A stretch of 64,000 bases of DNA from Nocardia iowensis (GCF_019222765.1 NZ_CP078145.1:3472001-3536000), one strand, 5' to 3'; shown: positions 15,460 to 24,360, counted from the first letter of the stretch. Numbers and translations are program-made. The notes: generated by a model not told the origin, from the letters alone.

Positions 15460-16881
15460 CCGATTGCGCACCAACATGATCGCTGGCACCAGGGCGAGAG
15501 CGAAGAGCACTCCTGCCATCGCGACGTAGAGGGACACCCCGGTCGCCGTACTCACTGGGGCATCATCGGCGAAGGTCCCAGCAATTCGGGTCGCCTTGAG
15601 CACCTCGCCCCCGGCGAAGTTGAAGACGACCGAGCCGAGGGCGAGCACCACCGACACCAGACCGGCGACCGTGCCCTGCCGCTCGGGCGCTTCGATACTG
15701 GTCGCCAAGTTGTAGCCGGAAGCGCTGATCGCGCCGGCGGCCACACCGACCAAAGCGCCACAGGCGATCGCCAGCGGGAGCGCCGATACGCCCGCCAGCA
15801 TCGCGAAGGTCGCCACCATCCCGACGGCGATGCCGCCGAGCATGGGCAGTGCGGGACCGAGGCGCCCCGCGATCCATCCGGCGCACGTACCGCCGATGAC
15901 GATGCCGACATTGGGCGCGGCGAGCAGCGCGGCGACCGACTCTCCGTGCCCGAGCCCGTAACCGAGCCCTAGGTCGGGAGGCACCTGAGCGATGATGCCC
16001 GTCAGTTGCAGCATGCTCCGGAAGGAGCCTGCCGCCAGCACCAGGGTCAGTAGCGTCAGCAGGATCGGGCGGCTCAGTACCCGGATGTCGATGATGGGTT
16101 CGTCGACCCGCAGCGCGAGAAACGCCCAACCGGCCAACCCGGCGACACCGACCGCCAGCAGCACGATCATGCTTCCGGACAGCCATCCGAGGTCTTTGCC
16201 GAGGCTGATGTAGGCGAGCACCGCGCCGAGGCCGCCGCCGAGCAGCAGCGCCCCGCCCACGTCGACCCGACCGGTGCCGCGGATCGGCGACTCCGGGATG
16301 AAGGAACGCACGCAGAGCGCGGACACCGCGGCGAGCAGCGCCGCCGCGATGAATACGCTCCGGTAGCCGAACACGTCGATGACCGGCTGCATCAGGAACG
16401 GCTCGATAATCCCGACGACCGACGAGCCGGACGTCACCAGCCCGACCACGGCCATCGCCACCACCGGGGTGCAGATCTGGCGGACGAGGGCAACCGTGAG
16501 GAAGACCGCGGCGAAGGCGGCACCTTGTAGGAACCGCCCCAGCAGGAAAACCCAGAGATTGGGGGCAGCGAGGCAGATCAGCGCTCCCACGCAAGCGAGG
16601 AGCAGCGTGCCGATGAGTATCCGGCGCTTGCCGAAGAGGTCGGAACTCTTCGCGAGCAGCGGCGACCAGATGGCTCCGGCCAGCATCGCGCTGGCATTCA
16701 GCCACGCGGCCTGGTCGGTGTCGAAATGCGCCAGCAACTGGGGCAGAACCATCATGGGCGAGCCGATGACCACGTCGGCCAGGACGTTGGCGAGGGTGAG
16801 AACCGCCGCCCAGCGGACGAGCCGCTTACTCCAGCGGTGCTCTCGGACGCCGAGGGCAGGGGTTTCTAGCCGATGTTTCAC
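15364..16881 (-). CDS. MFS multidrug exporter (DHA2-like, 14 TM)
   Basis: 505 residues with about 14 membrane segments. The loop LAKSSDLFGKRRILIG between segments 2 and 3 is the MFS motif A equivalent, and segment 5 carries an antiporter-type GSSVVGIIEPF. Proton-driven export of a small hydrophobic compound is the likely role. It starts (GTG 16881) 28 bases after the FAD monooxygenase stop, so the two form an operon facing a divergent TetR gene. The final ~30 residues (after LVRNRTAAQ) are hydrophilic, unlike the family, and lie antisense to a WD40 remnant. The natural C-terminus was probably replaced when that fragment arrived. Confidence 0.87.
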   Translation of the reverse strand: MKHRLETPALGVREHRWSKRLVRWAAVLTLANVLADVVIGSPMMVLPQLLAHFDTDQAAWLNASAMLAGAIWSPLLAKSSDLFGKRRILIGTLLLACVGALICLAAPNLWVFLLGRFLQGAAFAAVFLTVALVRQICTPVVAMAVVGLVTSGSSVVGIIEPFLMQPVIDVFGYRSVFIAAALLAAVSALCVRSFIPESPIRGTGRVDVGGALLLGGGLGAVLAYISLGKDLGWLSGSMIVLLAVGVAGLAGWAFLALRVDEPIIDIRVLSRPILLTLLTLVLAAGSFRSMLQLTGIIAQVPPDLGLGYGLGHGESVAALLAAPNVGIVIGGTCAGWIAGRLGPALPMLGGIAVGMVATFAMLAGVSALPLAIACGALVGVAAGAISASGYNLATSIEAPERQGTVAGLVSVVLALGSVVFNFAGGEVLKATRIAGTFADDAPVSTATGVSLYVAMAGVLFALALVPAIMLVRNRTAAQPHPVKSSAGQDRAIATEGHRLHGETLA

Positions 16882-16909
16882 TATGAATTCTCTTCAGCGC
16901 GTTGGGGTT

Positions 16910-18025
16910 TCAGCACACGCCGGGGCCGGGCGTCGGCAGCGACTCGTTGCGGGCGGCAATGGCAGCCCAGGTGGCCGGCACGACGCGGTCGCGACCGCCG
17001 TCGACACGGTTCTGGGCGAAGGTGACATAGGGGCGCTGCCGGGTCTCGTACCGCGCGAACGCGGCGGTGTGGTCATTGCCGCACCGTTCGAGCTCTTCGG
17101 CGAGAAAGCGCGCGCCGATGAGCGCGAGTGAGGTGCCCCGGCCGGACAGGTAGGCCGGGCAGTACCCGGCGTCCCCGACCAGGACGACGCGGCCCCGATG
17201 CCAGCGGGGCAAGTGGATCTGGCTCGCGGAGGTGAAGAAGAAACCGGGATCGGCGCGGGCCGCATCGAGCAGCTCCGGGATCCGCCACGACCGGTAGCCC
17301 GCGAAGGCGTCGATGAGGATCTGCTTCTGGGCGTCCAGGTCGTGGTGGTCGTAGTCGATCGGTTCCGAGCGGAATTGGAAATTGGCGACGGCCTTGCCGT
17401 TGTACCGGAAGATGCCCGCCATCCGGCCGGGGACGTTGTATATCGAGTTGGCGGCCGCGGAGTGCGCCTCGCCGGGGAGATCGGCGAGGGCGAAGTAGAC
17501 GCCCAGGTGCTTGGTGTAGTCCTCTTCGGGCCCGAACACCAGTCCGCGTACCGCGGAATGCTGGCCGTCGGCACCGAGCACCAGGTCGTACCGTCCGGTG
17601 CGGTCCGAGGCGAAACGCACGTCGACGCCGTCGACACCGTCGGTCAGTGTCTCGATCGAGTCGCCGAAGCGGATCGCCGTTGGGTCCGGGAGCGCATCGG
17701 CGAGGATGCGTACGAGATCCTCACGGAGGAGCTCGATGTCGTCGTCGGAGTCGCTGATCTCCGCCATCGGGATCCGGCCCACCGGCTCGCCCGCGCTGTC
17801 GACGAACTGAGTGAACTCGGACATCCGGACCCGTTGCCGCTGGATCTTCGCGAGCAGTCCCATCCGGTCCAAGGCCTCGATCGCATCACCGCGGATGTCG
17901 ATGGGTGTGCCGGTGAGCCGGAGCTGGCGGGCGGACTCGACAACGGTGACGTCGTGGCCGCGGGTGCCTAGCTCGAGCGCGCAGGCGAGCCCGGCGATAC
18001 CGGCTCCGGAGACAAGGATGTTCAC
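16910..18025 (-). CDS. FAD-dependent monooxygenase (TetX/PHBH-like)
   Basis: 371 residues. The FAD-binding GxGxxG is in VSGAGIAGLACALELGTRGH near the start, the DG motif is VLGADGQHSAVRG, and the second FAD site is VVLVGDAGYCPAYLSGRGTS. GTG 18025 is chosen because GGGAG lies 7 bases upstream and the Rossmann strand begins immediately. Class A flavin monooxygenases of this type hydroxylate small aromatics or inactivate tetracycline- or rifamycin-like drugs. Pairing with an MFS exporter and a divergent TetR suggests a detoxification module; the substrate is not shown. Confidence 0.87.
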   Translation of the reverse strand: MNILVSGAGIAGLACALELGTRGHDVTVVESARQLRLTGTPIDIRGDAIEALDRMGLLAKIQRQRVRMSEFTQFVDSAGEPVGRIPMAEISDSDDDIELLREDLVRILADALPDPTAIRFGDSIETLTDGVDGVDVRFASDRTGRYDLVLGADGQHSAVRGLVFGPEEDYTKHLGVYFALADLPGEAHSAAANSIYNVPGRMAGIFRYNGKAVANFQFRSEPIDYDHHDLDAQKQILIDAFAGYRSWRIPELLDAARADPGFFFTSASQIHLPRWHRGRVVLVGDAGYCPAYLSGRGTSLALIGARFLAEELERCGNDHTAAFARYETRQRPYVTFAQNRVDGGRDRVVPATWAAIAARNESLPTPGPGVC

Positions 18026-18065
18026 GTGTGCGCTCCCGTTTTCGCTGTGCGGCGGCAAGACGATG

Positions 18066-18094
18066 GCTAAAAACTACAATTTGTCGCTTTTAGC
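18066..18094. promoter_or_regulatory. TetR operator between monooxygenase and regulator
   Basis: GCTAAAA and TTTTAGC arms (18066-18072 and 18088-18094) flank a 15-base AT-rich centre containing TACAAT, a good -10 hexamer for rightward transcription. It lies in the only AT-rich part of the 142-base divergent region, so the TetR protein probably represses both directions from here. Confidence 0.6.
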
Positions 18095-18167
18095 GAGCAT
18101 ACTTACCATCGCCTTGCCCCGCAACGCCGCACTTGGCGACAATCGGCACCCGAGCAGAGATCAGGAG

Positions 18168-18788
18168 ATGAGCGCAAAGATGGCCGACGGGACCGCTGAC
18201 CAGCCGCCCGCACGGCGCCCCGGTGGCCGAAACGCGCGGGTGCGAGCGCGGATCCTCGCCGCGACCGCCGAACTCGTGGCGCGCGACGGCATCGCGGGCT
18301 TCCGCTACGAGGAGGTCGCCGAGCTCGCCGGCGTGCACAAGACCAGCGTCTACCGCAACTGGCCCGACCGCGAGGAGTTGGTGGTCGAAGCCCTCTTGCG
18401 CTACGCCGAGGATCTCGCCTCGGTCGCCGACACCGGCGACCTCCACCGGGACCTGGTGGACTTCCTGCTTGCCCTCGCCGGTGGCCTGGAAACGCCATTC
18501 GGCCGGACGCTCGAACAGGCCATCCAGCCCGCCTACCAGAGTCCGACGATTCGGCAGGCGCTGACCCGGATCCTGGACCTACGCGTGGCCGCCCTGCAAC
18601 GGCGAGTGGACACCGCGGTCGACCGAGGCGAACTCCCTCCGGTCGACAGCTCCTTCCTCGGCGAGATGATCTCCGGCCCGGTGCGCCTCATCGTCAACCG
18701 CGGCATGCGCCCATTCACCCGCGCGGACGCGGAACGCATCGTCGCCGTGGTGCTCGCCGGGATCCGGGCCACGGCGCCACCCGCCTGA
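18168..18788 (+). CDS. TetR-family regulator of the monooxygenase/exporter operon
   Basis: 206 residues. The helix-turn-helix lies at residues ~25-70: RILAATAELVARDGIAGFRY, EEVAELAGVHKTSVYRNWPD. The C-terminal ligand domain is alpha-helical, in the manner of the TetR_C_16/33 groups. ATG 18168 directly follows AGGAG, which is too close; ATG 18180 (MADGT) is an alternative with better spacing. Divergent from the FAD monooxygenase gene, and the natural repressor of that pair. Confidence 0.85.
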   Translation: MSAKMADGTADQPPARRPGGRNARVRARILAATAELVARDGIAGFRYEEVAELAGVHKTSVYRNWPDREELVVEALLRYAEDLASVADTGDLHRDLVDFLLALAGGLETPFGRTLEQAIQPAYQSPTIRQALTRILDLRVAALQRRVDTAVDRGELPPVDSSFLGEMISGPVRLIVNRGMRPFTRADAERIVAVVLAGIRATAPPA

Positions 18789-18945
18789 GCAATTGTCCTA
18801 GCCGCACCGTTCTGGCCGAAGGCCGGCGCGCGCGTCATGCCACGCTGACCGCAGCAATTCCACGCGCCGAGTGCCGCGGCTGCCACCCGATGTGCGGCCG
18901 TTGCCGTCGGTGGCCATTGGGTCGGCATGGCGTGTCGGGGCTGAT

Positions 18946-18978
18946 CCTGCCGGGCGTACGAGCTGTACGTCCGGCAGG
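18946..18978. terminator. Shared hairpin between convergent TetR and beta-helix genes
   Basis: A 14-bp stem (CCTGCCGGGCGTAC with its complement, one G-T pair) and a GAGCT loop lie between the TetR stop at 18788 and the beta-helix gene's stop at 18995. It could end transcription from both sides. Confidence 0.7.
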
Positions 18979-18994
18979 AGTCCCGATCATCGTT

Positions 18995-20785
18995 TCAGAC
19001 GCGCCGTCCCGCCCGCGCGAGGATGTCGGCCGCCGCCGGGTCGGCCTTGATCGCTTCGTCGAAGGTTTCCTTGGGTAGCACGGTGTTCCCGGCCACGGTC
19101 ACCGTCTTGGGCGGGTCGTCGTAGCCGTCGGGCAGGACGTCCCAGAAGTTGCCGATGAAGGCGACATTCTCCAGCGGCGGGCCCACCTGCAGCACGATCG
19201 GCGTGTCGGCCCGGCACACGATGTTCCCGATGACGGTGATCCACGCGGCGCCGTAGTCGGCGTAGAGCCCGAAGTTGTACGACGTCAGGACATCGCGGAT
19301 CACGTTGCCCCGGACCACCGTCCCGCCGGCGAACGACGAGCCCTGCGGTGCGGAGAGGTAGATCCCGCCGCCGTCCATCAACACGCTCATGCTCCGTTCG
19401 ACGAGGTTCCCGATCACCTGGGTGCCCTTGGCCCGCTCGCCGCCGGTGATCACGATGCCGTTGTGCGGTACATCGTGGATCTCGTTGTGCGCCACGATGG
19501 TCTCTTCGGAGACGAAGACCAGGATGGCGGGCGAACCGCGGTACTCGGTGCCGATGTGGTGGACGAGGTTGTCCTCGATAGTGACGCGAGTGGAGCCCTG
19601 GACGGCGATCCCGCTGCCCGAGATCTCATCGAAAACGTTGCCCCGGACCTCGACGGCGGTACTGCCGTCGATCGCCAGCCCGCCGGCGCCGAGGCGAGTG
19701 AAGTGGTTGCCCTCCAGCACTATCCGGCTGACCGAGTCGAAGATGACGTTGGCCGGTAACTGGGTCGGTGTCGCCGGAACGTGGACATAGCCCACGTCGG
19801 CACCCATGTCGATCTTCTGGAATTCGCCATGCTCGTGGCGGCCGTTGCCGTGATAGTGCAAGTAACCGCCGGTGCGGTTGGGGCCCGACCAGTTCGTCTC
19901 GGCGAAGGTGAGACCGCGCAGCACGATGTCGTGCACGTTCTTCGCGCTGACGAGCGTCTCGAGAACGGGCACGATCACGGTGGTCTTGCCGATCTCCTCG
20001 CCGGGGCGCGGGCGGTAGTGCAGGACGTGTCCGCCCGGTTCGGAGCGGTCGACGGCGAAGGTGCCCGGCTCGCCGAGGAAGGCCACATTGTTCTCGAGCA
20101 CAGACGGTGCGGCGAGGCCGTCCCAGGTCCCGTCGCCCTCTGCGCCGTACCACTTCGAGTCGTAGAGGGACTTAGCGTTGTCGAAGGCGGGTTGGGCCAT
20201 GGTGATGGTGGTCGAGGAGCCGTCTCCGGAGATCGCGGCGACCGCCAGGCGAGCTTCGGACCACGGATAGACGCCTGGGTAGACGAACTCCAGTCCTGAG
20301 GGATTCGGCCACGACTGAGGCTCTACGCTGTCCGTGACGTAACCAGTAGCTGTTTTCGTCACGCACCCCGGAAGCCCGGTGGTGCGGGCCGCCCGGGCAG
20401 CGGGGTGGCCGTCGACGGAGAGCCGTCGTGGTTCCAGTTCGCCGATCGGGGCGGTCCATACGCCGTCGGCACCCTCAGACCAGCCGGTGACCTCGCGGCC
20501 GCCGCTGAGCACGACCTTCTCCTGGTCGGCCGTTCCGTAGCCGTGGGCCTGGTAGGCCACCCGGAAGCCGTTCGTTCCGGAGTCGGCCTGCGTGTCATCG
20601 AAAGTGAGCGGTTCTTCGAGGTGGTAGACACCAGCTCGGAAGGCGACGACGATGTCGCCGGTCATCTCGGCGGTGAGCGCGCGAACGGCTCTCTGGGCCG
20701 CGTGCGGGGTGGCGAACGGCCGGTCGAGGGTGCCTGGCCAGTCGTCCTGGCCGTCGGGGGACACGTACAACCTGTTTTCGGGCAT
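18995..20785 (-). CDS. Right-handed parallel beta-helix protein (probable carbohydrate-active enzyme)
   Basis: 596 residues. The N-terminus LYVSPDGQDDWPGTLDRPFA is the typical opening of glycoside hydrolase or polysaccharide lyase beta-helix proteins (YVSPxGxDxxPGTxxxPF). From about residue 300 a run of PbH1 repeats is visible: NVIFDSVSRIVLEGNHFTRL, VEVRGNVFDEISGSGIAVQG, RVTIEDNLVHHIG, IVAHNEIHDVPHNGIVITGG, and more to residue ~570. No signal peptide is seen, so it may act inside the cell. ATG 20785 has AGGAG 9 bases upstream. The gene is divergent from a TetR regulator with an operator in between. Substrate unknown. Confidence 0.85.
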   Translation of the reverse strand: MPENRLYVSPDGQDDWPGTLDRPFATPHAAQRAVRALTAEMTGDIVVAFRAGVYHLEEPLTFDDTQADSGTNGFRVAYQAHGYGTADQEKVVLSGGREVTGWSEGADGVWTAPIGELEPRRLSVDGHPAARAARTTGLPGCVTKTATGYVTDSVEPQSWPNPSGLEFVYPGVYPWSEARLAVAAISGDGSSTTITMAQPAFDNAKSLYDSKWYGAEGDGTWDGLAAPSVLENNVAFLGEPGTFAVDRSEPGGHVLHYRPRPGEEIGKTTVIVPVLETLVSAKNVHDIVLRGLTFAETNWSGPNRTGGYLHYHGNGRHEHGEFQKIDMGADVGYVHVPATPTQLPANVIFDSVSRIVLEGNHFTRLGAGGLAIDGSTAVEVRGNVFDEISGSGIAVQGSTRVTIEDNLVHHIGTEYRGSPAILVFVSEETIVAHNEIHDVPHNGIVITGGERAKGTQVIGNLVERSMSVLMDGGGIYLSAPQGSSFAGGTVVRGNVIRDVLTSYNFGLYADYGAAWITVIGNIVCRADTPIVLQVGPPLENVAFIGNFWDVLPDGYDDPPKTVTVAGNTVLPKETFDEAIKADPAAADILARAGRRV

Positions 20786-20806
20786 GATGAGGCGCTCCTG
20801 CGAGAT

Positions 20807-20841
20807 GGTTTATGGGATATACTGAGGTTTATCAGTTAAAC
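20807..20841. promoter_or_regulatory. TetR operator region between beta-helix gene and its regulator
   Basis: GTTTA-TCAGT-TAAAC at 20827-20841 is a dyad with 5-bp arms, and GGTTTAT recurs 19 bases apart (20807 and 20826). The region sits midway between the divergent starts at 20785 and 20875, as expected for the operator of the adjacent TetR gene. Confidence 0.6.
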
Positions 20842-20874
20842 ACGGTCGAGTGACAAGCGTCAAGGGAGTAGCGG

Positions 20875-21744
20875 GTGACTGAAGACGACGCGCAGCCGGA
20901 TCCGGAACGTGCGATCGAGCTGCTGTGGGGCGCGCGCGAACCGGACCGGCCAGGGTTGAGCCTCGGCCGGATCGTCGCGGCGGCGATCGAGGTCGCGGAC
21001 GCCGAGGGGCTCGGCGCGCTGTCCATGCGCAAAGTCGCGGAACGGTTTGGCACCACGACGATGTCGCTCTACCGCTACGTTCCCGGCAAGGCGGAACTGG
21101 TGGAACTCATGCGGGACGCCGTCTACGGGGAGGCGCCGCTGGAGCCTGCGGACGGGCTGGACTGGCGCGCCGGCCTCGAACGCTGGGCACGACGGGCGTG
21201 GGGGATCCACCAACGGCATACTTGGCTGGTCTACAGCGCGGGAAGCCGCCGCCTGCCGGGCCCGAACATCATGGCCGGGTACGACCACGCGCTCGATATC
21301 GCTTCACGCGGCGGTCTGGCGCCGGCTCAGGTGATCGCGGTCGTGAACCTCGTGGGTGGGTTCGTCGAGTCGGTCGCGCGTCAGGCGGGGGAGACCGCAG
21401 AACTTCAGCGGCGCACCGGGATCTCCCATGAGCGCTGGTGGAGTGAACGCGAGTCCCTGTTCGAGCGATTGGACGCCTATCCGGCCTTGGGAAGGCTGTG
21501 GGAGAGCGGCGGGATGGACGAGCCACTCGACCCGTTCGAGTTCGGGCTGCAGCGCACGCTCGATGGTGTCCAGGTGCTCGTCGAAAGTCAGGGGTGTGAG
21601 GTAATTCGTGACGAAAACGGGGGAGCGAAGTGCGTGATGTGCGGGAAGCCGTTGGACGGGGGAGGCCGGGGGCGGCCACGGGACTACTGCTCGAGGGCCT
21701 GTCAGCAACGTGCCTACCGCCAGCGTCGGTCGGCTCCGTCTTGA
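20875..21744 (+). CDS. TetR-family regulator with a C-terminal CxxC zinc-ribbon-like tail
   Basis: 289 residues, longer than usual. The helix-turn-helix is at residues ~25-75 (IVAAAIEVADAEGLGALSMR, KVAERFGTTTMSLYRYVPGK); the middle is a TetR_C_1-type ligand domain. The last ~35 residues add CVMCGKPLDGG, then YCSRACQQRAYRQRR, a CxxC...CxxxC pattern also found at the ends of other actinobacterial proteins. GTG 20875 has GGGAG 8 bases upstream. It probably controls the divergent beta-helix gene. Confidence 0.85.
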   Translation: MTEDDAQPDPERAIELLWGAREPDRPGLSLGRIVAAAIEVADAEGLGALSMRKVAERFGTTTMSLYRYVPGKAELVELMRDAVYGEAPLEPADGLDWRAGLERWARRAWGIHQRHTWLVYSAGSRRLPGPNIMAGYDHALDIASRGGLAPAQVIAVVNLVGGFVESVARQAGETAELQRRTGISHERWWSERESLFERLDAYPALGRLWESGGMDEPLDPFEFGLQRTLDGVQVLVESQGCEVIRDENGGAKCVMCGKPLDGGGRGRPRDYCSRACQQRAYRQRRSAPS

Positions 21745-21936
21745 TTCTTCAAATGAGCTGGTTGCGAGTGACCGCGTCGCAGCCGACGGCTACACCAGGT
21801 GTCCCGTGCCAGCGAAGGTTGTCTTTGGTCGTGTCTTCCGCCGTCCCAGACTGCGTGGACGAAGCCGACGAGCCGGTCATGATGAATGCCCCGCTCCAGG
21901 ATCTGCTGTGTCGTTCGAGGCGCTCCCGCCAGGCGG

Positions 21937-22074
21937 TCAGGGTGTAGTCACCGCCGAAGGCGTCCGCGTGAATTCCACCTGCCTGCGCCCCTGATGGCCG
22001 CTGAGCCACGTGAAGAAGACACCGGTCACCGCTGCCACACCGGTCGCCGTCGGACCCACCCGTTCCCATGCCAT
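21937..22074 (-). CDS. Small N-anchored protein, 45 residues, probably a truncated gene
   Basis: ATG 22074 opens MAWERVGPTATGVAAVTGVF followed by FTWLSGHQGRRQVE, one membrane segment and a basic turn. This is a style seen at the start of actinobacterial hypothetical proteins with a single N-terminal anchor and a longer soluble helix. The frame stops after 45 codons, and the sequence continues protein-like in another minus-strand frame (GDYTLTAWRERLERHSRSW). It is likely the start of a frameshifted gene. Confidence 0.4.
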   Translation of the reverse strand: MAWERVGPTATGVAAVTGVFFTWLSGHQGRRQVEFTRTPSAVTTP

Positions 22075-22254
22075 CGTATGATTGTGCCCGCGGCAACGGC
22101 CAAGCGCGAGAACGGTTTCGAGCGCCAGTTCGTGGCTGGCGCCCGCATGAGACGCGAGGATCCGAATGCGCTCTCATGCCGCCGAGCGGGTTAGGTCGGT
22201 CGGCAGCGATCCTGCCAGCAAACGCGCGGTGACAGATGGTGCGAGGTGTGCGTG

Positions 22255-22410
22255 ATGGTTGGACGGATGCTGACTGTCGCTGCCTCAGAGGTACAGGAGA
22301 TACTGAACTACTTTGGCAAATGCCCGTTCTGCGGGTGCCCGTCCCGGATCCGGCCGAGTGTGCAGCATGTCGGTACCGGCGGACACAATGCAGAACATGG
22401 AAAACGGTGA
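22255..22410 (+). CDS. Small zinc-ribbon-like protein, 51 residues
   Basis: ATG 22255, with GAGG 8 bases upstream, opens VGRMLTVAASEVQEILNYFG followed by KCPFCGCPSRIRPS. It combines an amphipathic helix with a CPxCGxP knuckle, a plausible small metal-binding protein. It ends at TGA 22408-22410, overlapping the start region of the next gene, so the two may be coupled. I do not know a named family. Confidence 0.5.
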   Translation: MVGRMLTVAASEVQEILNYFGKCPFCGCPSRIRPSVQHVGTGGHNAEHGKR

Positions 22411-23689
22411 TGACAAGGACGCGCCCCAGCCCTCCCCGGCTGTGAACAGATGGAAGGTGGGTCTGACTTGCGCCGCGATTGTCGCAACCGGGTACCTGAT
22501 CGCCTGGCTGGTGCACGAGCCGGAGCCCTCGGAGCCCACAGGTCGGGCCAAAAACTCCTATGTCACTCCGCCAGTCGCGTTTCCGGTGCAGATCCCGGGT
22601 TGTGATGTCGTAGAACCTCCGCGGGGAGGGCAAACGTTCGGGATGGTTCACTCCGTCACATACGAATACGACAATCCGTCCTATCCGTGGTTCTCCGGCC
22701 CCAAGGCGGGCGCGATGACGCAGGCGCTGCAGGATGGGCTGCCCGGTGATGTGCAGATCGCCTTCGCCCCGGTAACGCGCTCGCTGGTGTTCCAGCCGAT
22801 CCTCGGCGATCCCGTGCAGAACAAGGGATTCGGCGGTTGGACCAGGGCGAACGCCACGCTGCTTCGCGGTGACCGAGAGGGCGCGCTGGCGGTGACCGTG
22901 CGCCAAGCCACCAAGCCGACTCCACCGTGCGTCGCCGGCGAACTCGACGAACGGCGCCACCTTCCCGATGGCACGATCGTCGATACCGATGACACCTGGT
23001 ATGAGATCGAGGGGGTTCGCACCCTTACGCGCGACGCCACCGCTTATCTGCCCGACGGATCCGTCACCCACGCGAACGCCACCGATCAAGCCGCTGACGG
23101 CAGCGGCCGTCCCCGAGCCGTCCCCTTGGCCATCGATGAACTCGTCGCGCTCGTGACCGATCCCGAACTACGCATCAGCGCGCCGGTTCCGCCCGGAACG
23201 TCGAGCCCGCCCGAGGTCTGCCTGCCCTTCTCGAAATCCGGCGCGGTGATCGATCAGGCCCAGGCTCGTCGATGGGATGCGGTGCTGGCGCAGATCCCGC
23301 TCGACGGTGTGACCCTGGACCGGCCATTGGGGACGCTGCTGCAAGGAGAAAGGGGCGGCGGCGTGTGCCAGGCGGTTCGAGTAACCACGCCCGGCCACCA
23401 ATCGCGGTTGGCCATCGTGATCAGCACCGAGCAACCCCTGCCGCAGGAACCCGATACTTCCTCTTACGGCAGCGCGAGGCGGCGGCTGCCGGACGGGACT
23501 GTGGTCGAGACCCACGAAGAGCGAAGTGCGGCGCTGGCGTCCACGCCGCGAACTGACCGTACGGTCACCGTCACCCGCCCATCCGGGACACAGATCGAAA
23601 TCTCCTTCGCCAACGCCCCCGCTGAGCTTCTGCCGTTAGCGCTGCTCGCGGAGATCGCCCTGAATCCGGGACTCGAGGTGTCGCGATAA
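22397..23689 (+). CDS. Hypothetical membrane-anchored protein
   Basis: 430 residues from ATG 22397 (MENGDDKDAPQPSPAVNRWK); ATG 22388 or 22367 are also possible. After a short basic N-terminus, VGLTCAAIVATGYLIAWLV is a single membrane anchor, and the remaining ~390 residues are predicted outside the membrane. Two similar pieces can be seen: residues ~70-250 and ~270-430 both contain LPDGTxVxTxD/E and end with an 'xELVALVTDPEL / LALLAEIALNPGLEV' helix, suggesting an internal duplication. No family recognised; probably secreted-side. Only the small zinc-ribbon ORF precedes it. Confidence 0.7.
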   Translation: MENGDDKDAPQPSPAVNRWKVGLTCAAIVATGYLIAWLVHEPEPSEPTGRAKNSYVTPPVAFPVQIPGCDVVEPPRGGQTFGMVHSVTYEYDNPSYPWFSGPKAGAMTQALQDGLPGDVQIAFAPVTRSLVFQPILGDPVQNKGFGGWTRANATLLRGDREGALAVTVRQATKPTPPCVAGELDERRHLPDGTIVDTDDTWYEIEGVRTLTRDATAYLPDGSVTHANATDQAADGSGRPRAVPLAIDELVALVTDPELRISAPVPPGTSSPPEVCLPFSKSGAVIDQAQARRWDAVLAQIPLDGVTLDRPLGTLLQGERGGGVCQAVRVTTPGHQSRLAIVISTEQPLPQEPDTSSYGSARRRLPDGTVVETHEERSAALASTPRTDRTVTVTRPSGTQIEISFANAPAELLPLALLAEIALNPGLEVSR

Positions 23690-23805
23690 GGACGATCCCC
23701 GGCCTTGCACAAGTCGAGGCTCGTGTTCGAGCAGCCAGTGCGTCGCTGGTTGCCAGCGTTACTTGGCCGGCACATGTCTTCTCGCTTGCCCTCGCGACCC
23801 TGGCT

Positions 23806-24360
23806 TCACACCGCCTTGAAACCCCAACTGGCGCAGGACATGACCTCGAACCCGCGGCTGGGAAAGACGGCATCCATGAAGAAGTCGTGCATTGCCGGGT
23901 CGGCGTCGGCACAGCCATCGCGCAGGACGGTCACCCGATAGTCACGGTCCGCCGCGTCGTAGCACGTAGCGGCGACCATCGCGCTTGTCGCGACTCCGGC
24001 GACCGCAAGCGTATCCACGCCGTGCGCACGCAGCACCAGCTCCAGGTCTGTGCCCGCGAACGCGCTGGCGCGGCGCTTCAGGACGACGACGTCGTGCTCG
24101 GCGACCGGCAAATCGATCTCGGCTCCGGCCGAGTTCTCGTGGAACGAGTCACCAGCTTCGTAGAACGATCTGAACAGCGCGTTGCCCGGCGGCAAGTCGG
24201 CCCCGTTGGGCCGGAAAGCGAAGTGCACGAACACCACCAGGGCACCAGCGGCGCGAGCACGCGGGAGCAGTTCGGTCAGCGGCGCAACGACTTCTCGGGT
24301 GAACGGATAGCCGCCGGTGATGCCCCGCTGGATATCTCCGATGATCAGCGCGGTGGTCAC
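23806..24360 (-). CDS. Isochorismatase-like hydrolase lacking the usual cysteine
   Basis: 184 residues of the isochorismatase/cysteine-hydrolase fold: the first strand ALIIGDIQRG with the Asp, VVVLKRRASAFAGT with the Lys, and the GVATSAMVAATCYDAADRDY region. In active family members the last motif is TxxCV; here the cysteine position is Met. This resembles a sub-branch with TSGVV at that place, whose catalysis is unclear. GTG 24360 has GGGAG 6 bases upstream. Stand-alone; substrate unknown. Confidence 0.82.
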   Translation of the reverse strand: MTTALIIGDIQRGITGGYPFTREVVAPLTELLPRARAAGALVVFVHFAFRPNGADLPPGNALFRSFYEAGDSFHENSAGAEIDLPVAEHDVVVLKRRASAFAGTDLELVLRAHGVDTLAVAGVATSAMVAATCYDAADRDYRVTVLRDGCADADPAMHDFFMDAVFPSRGFEVMSCASWGFKAV

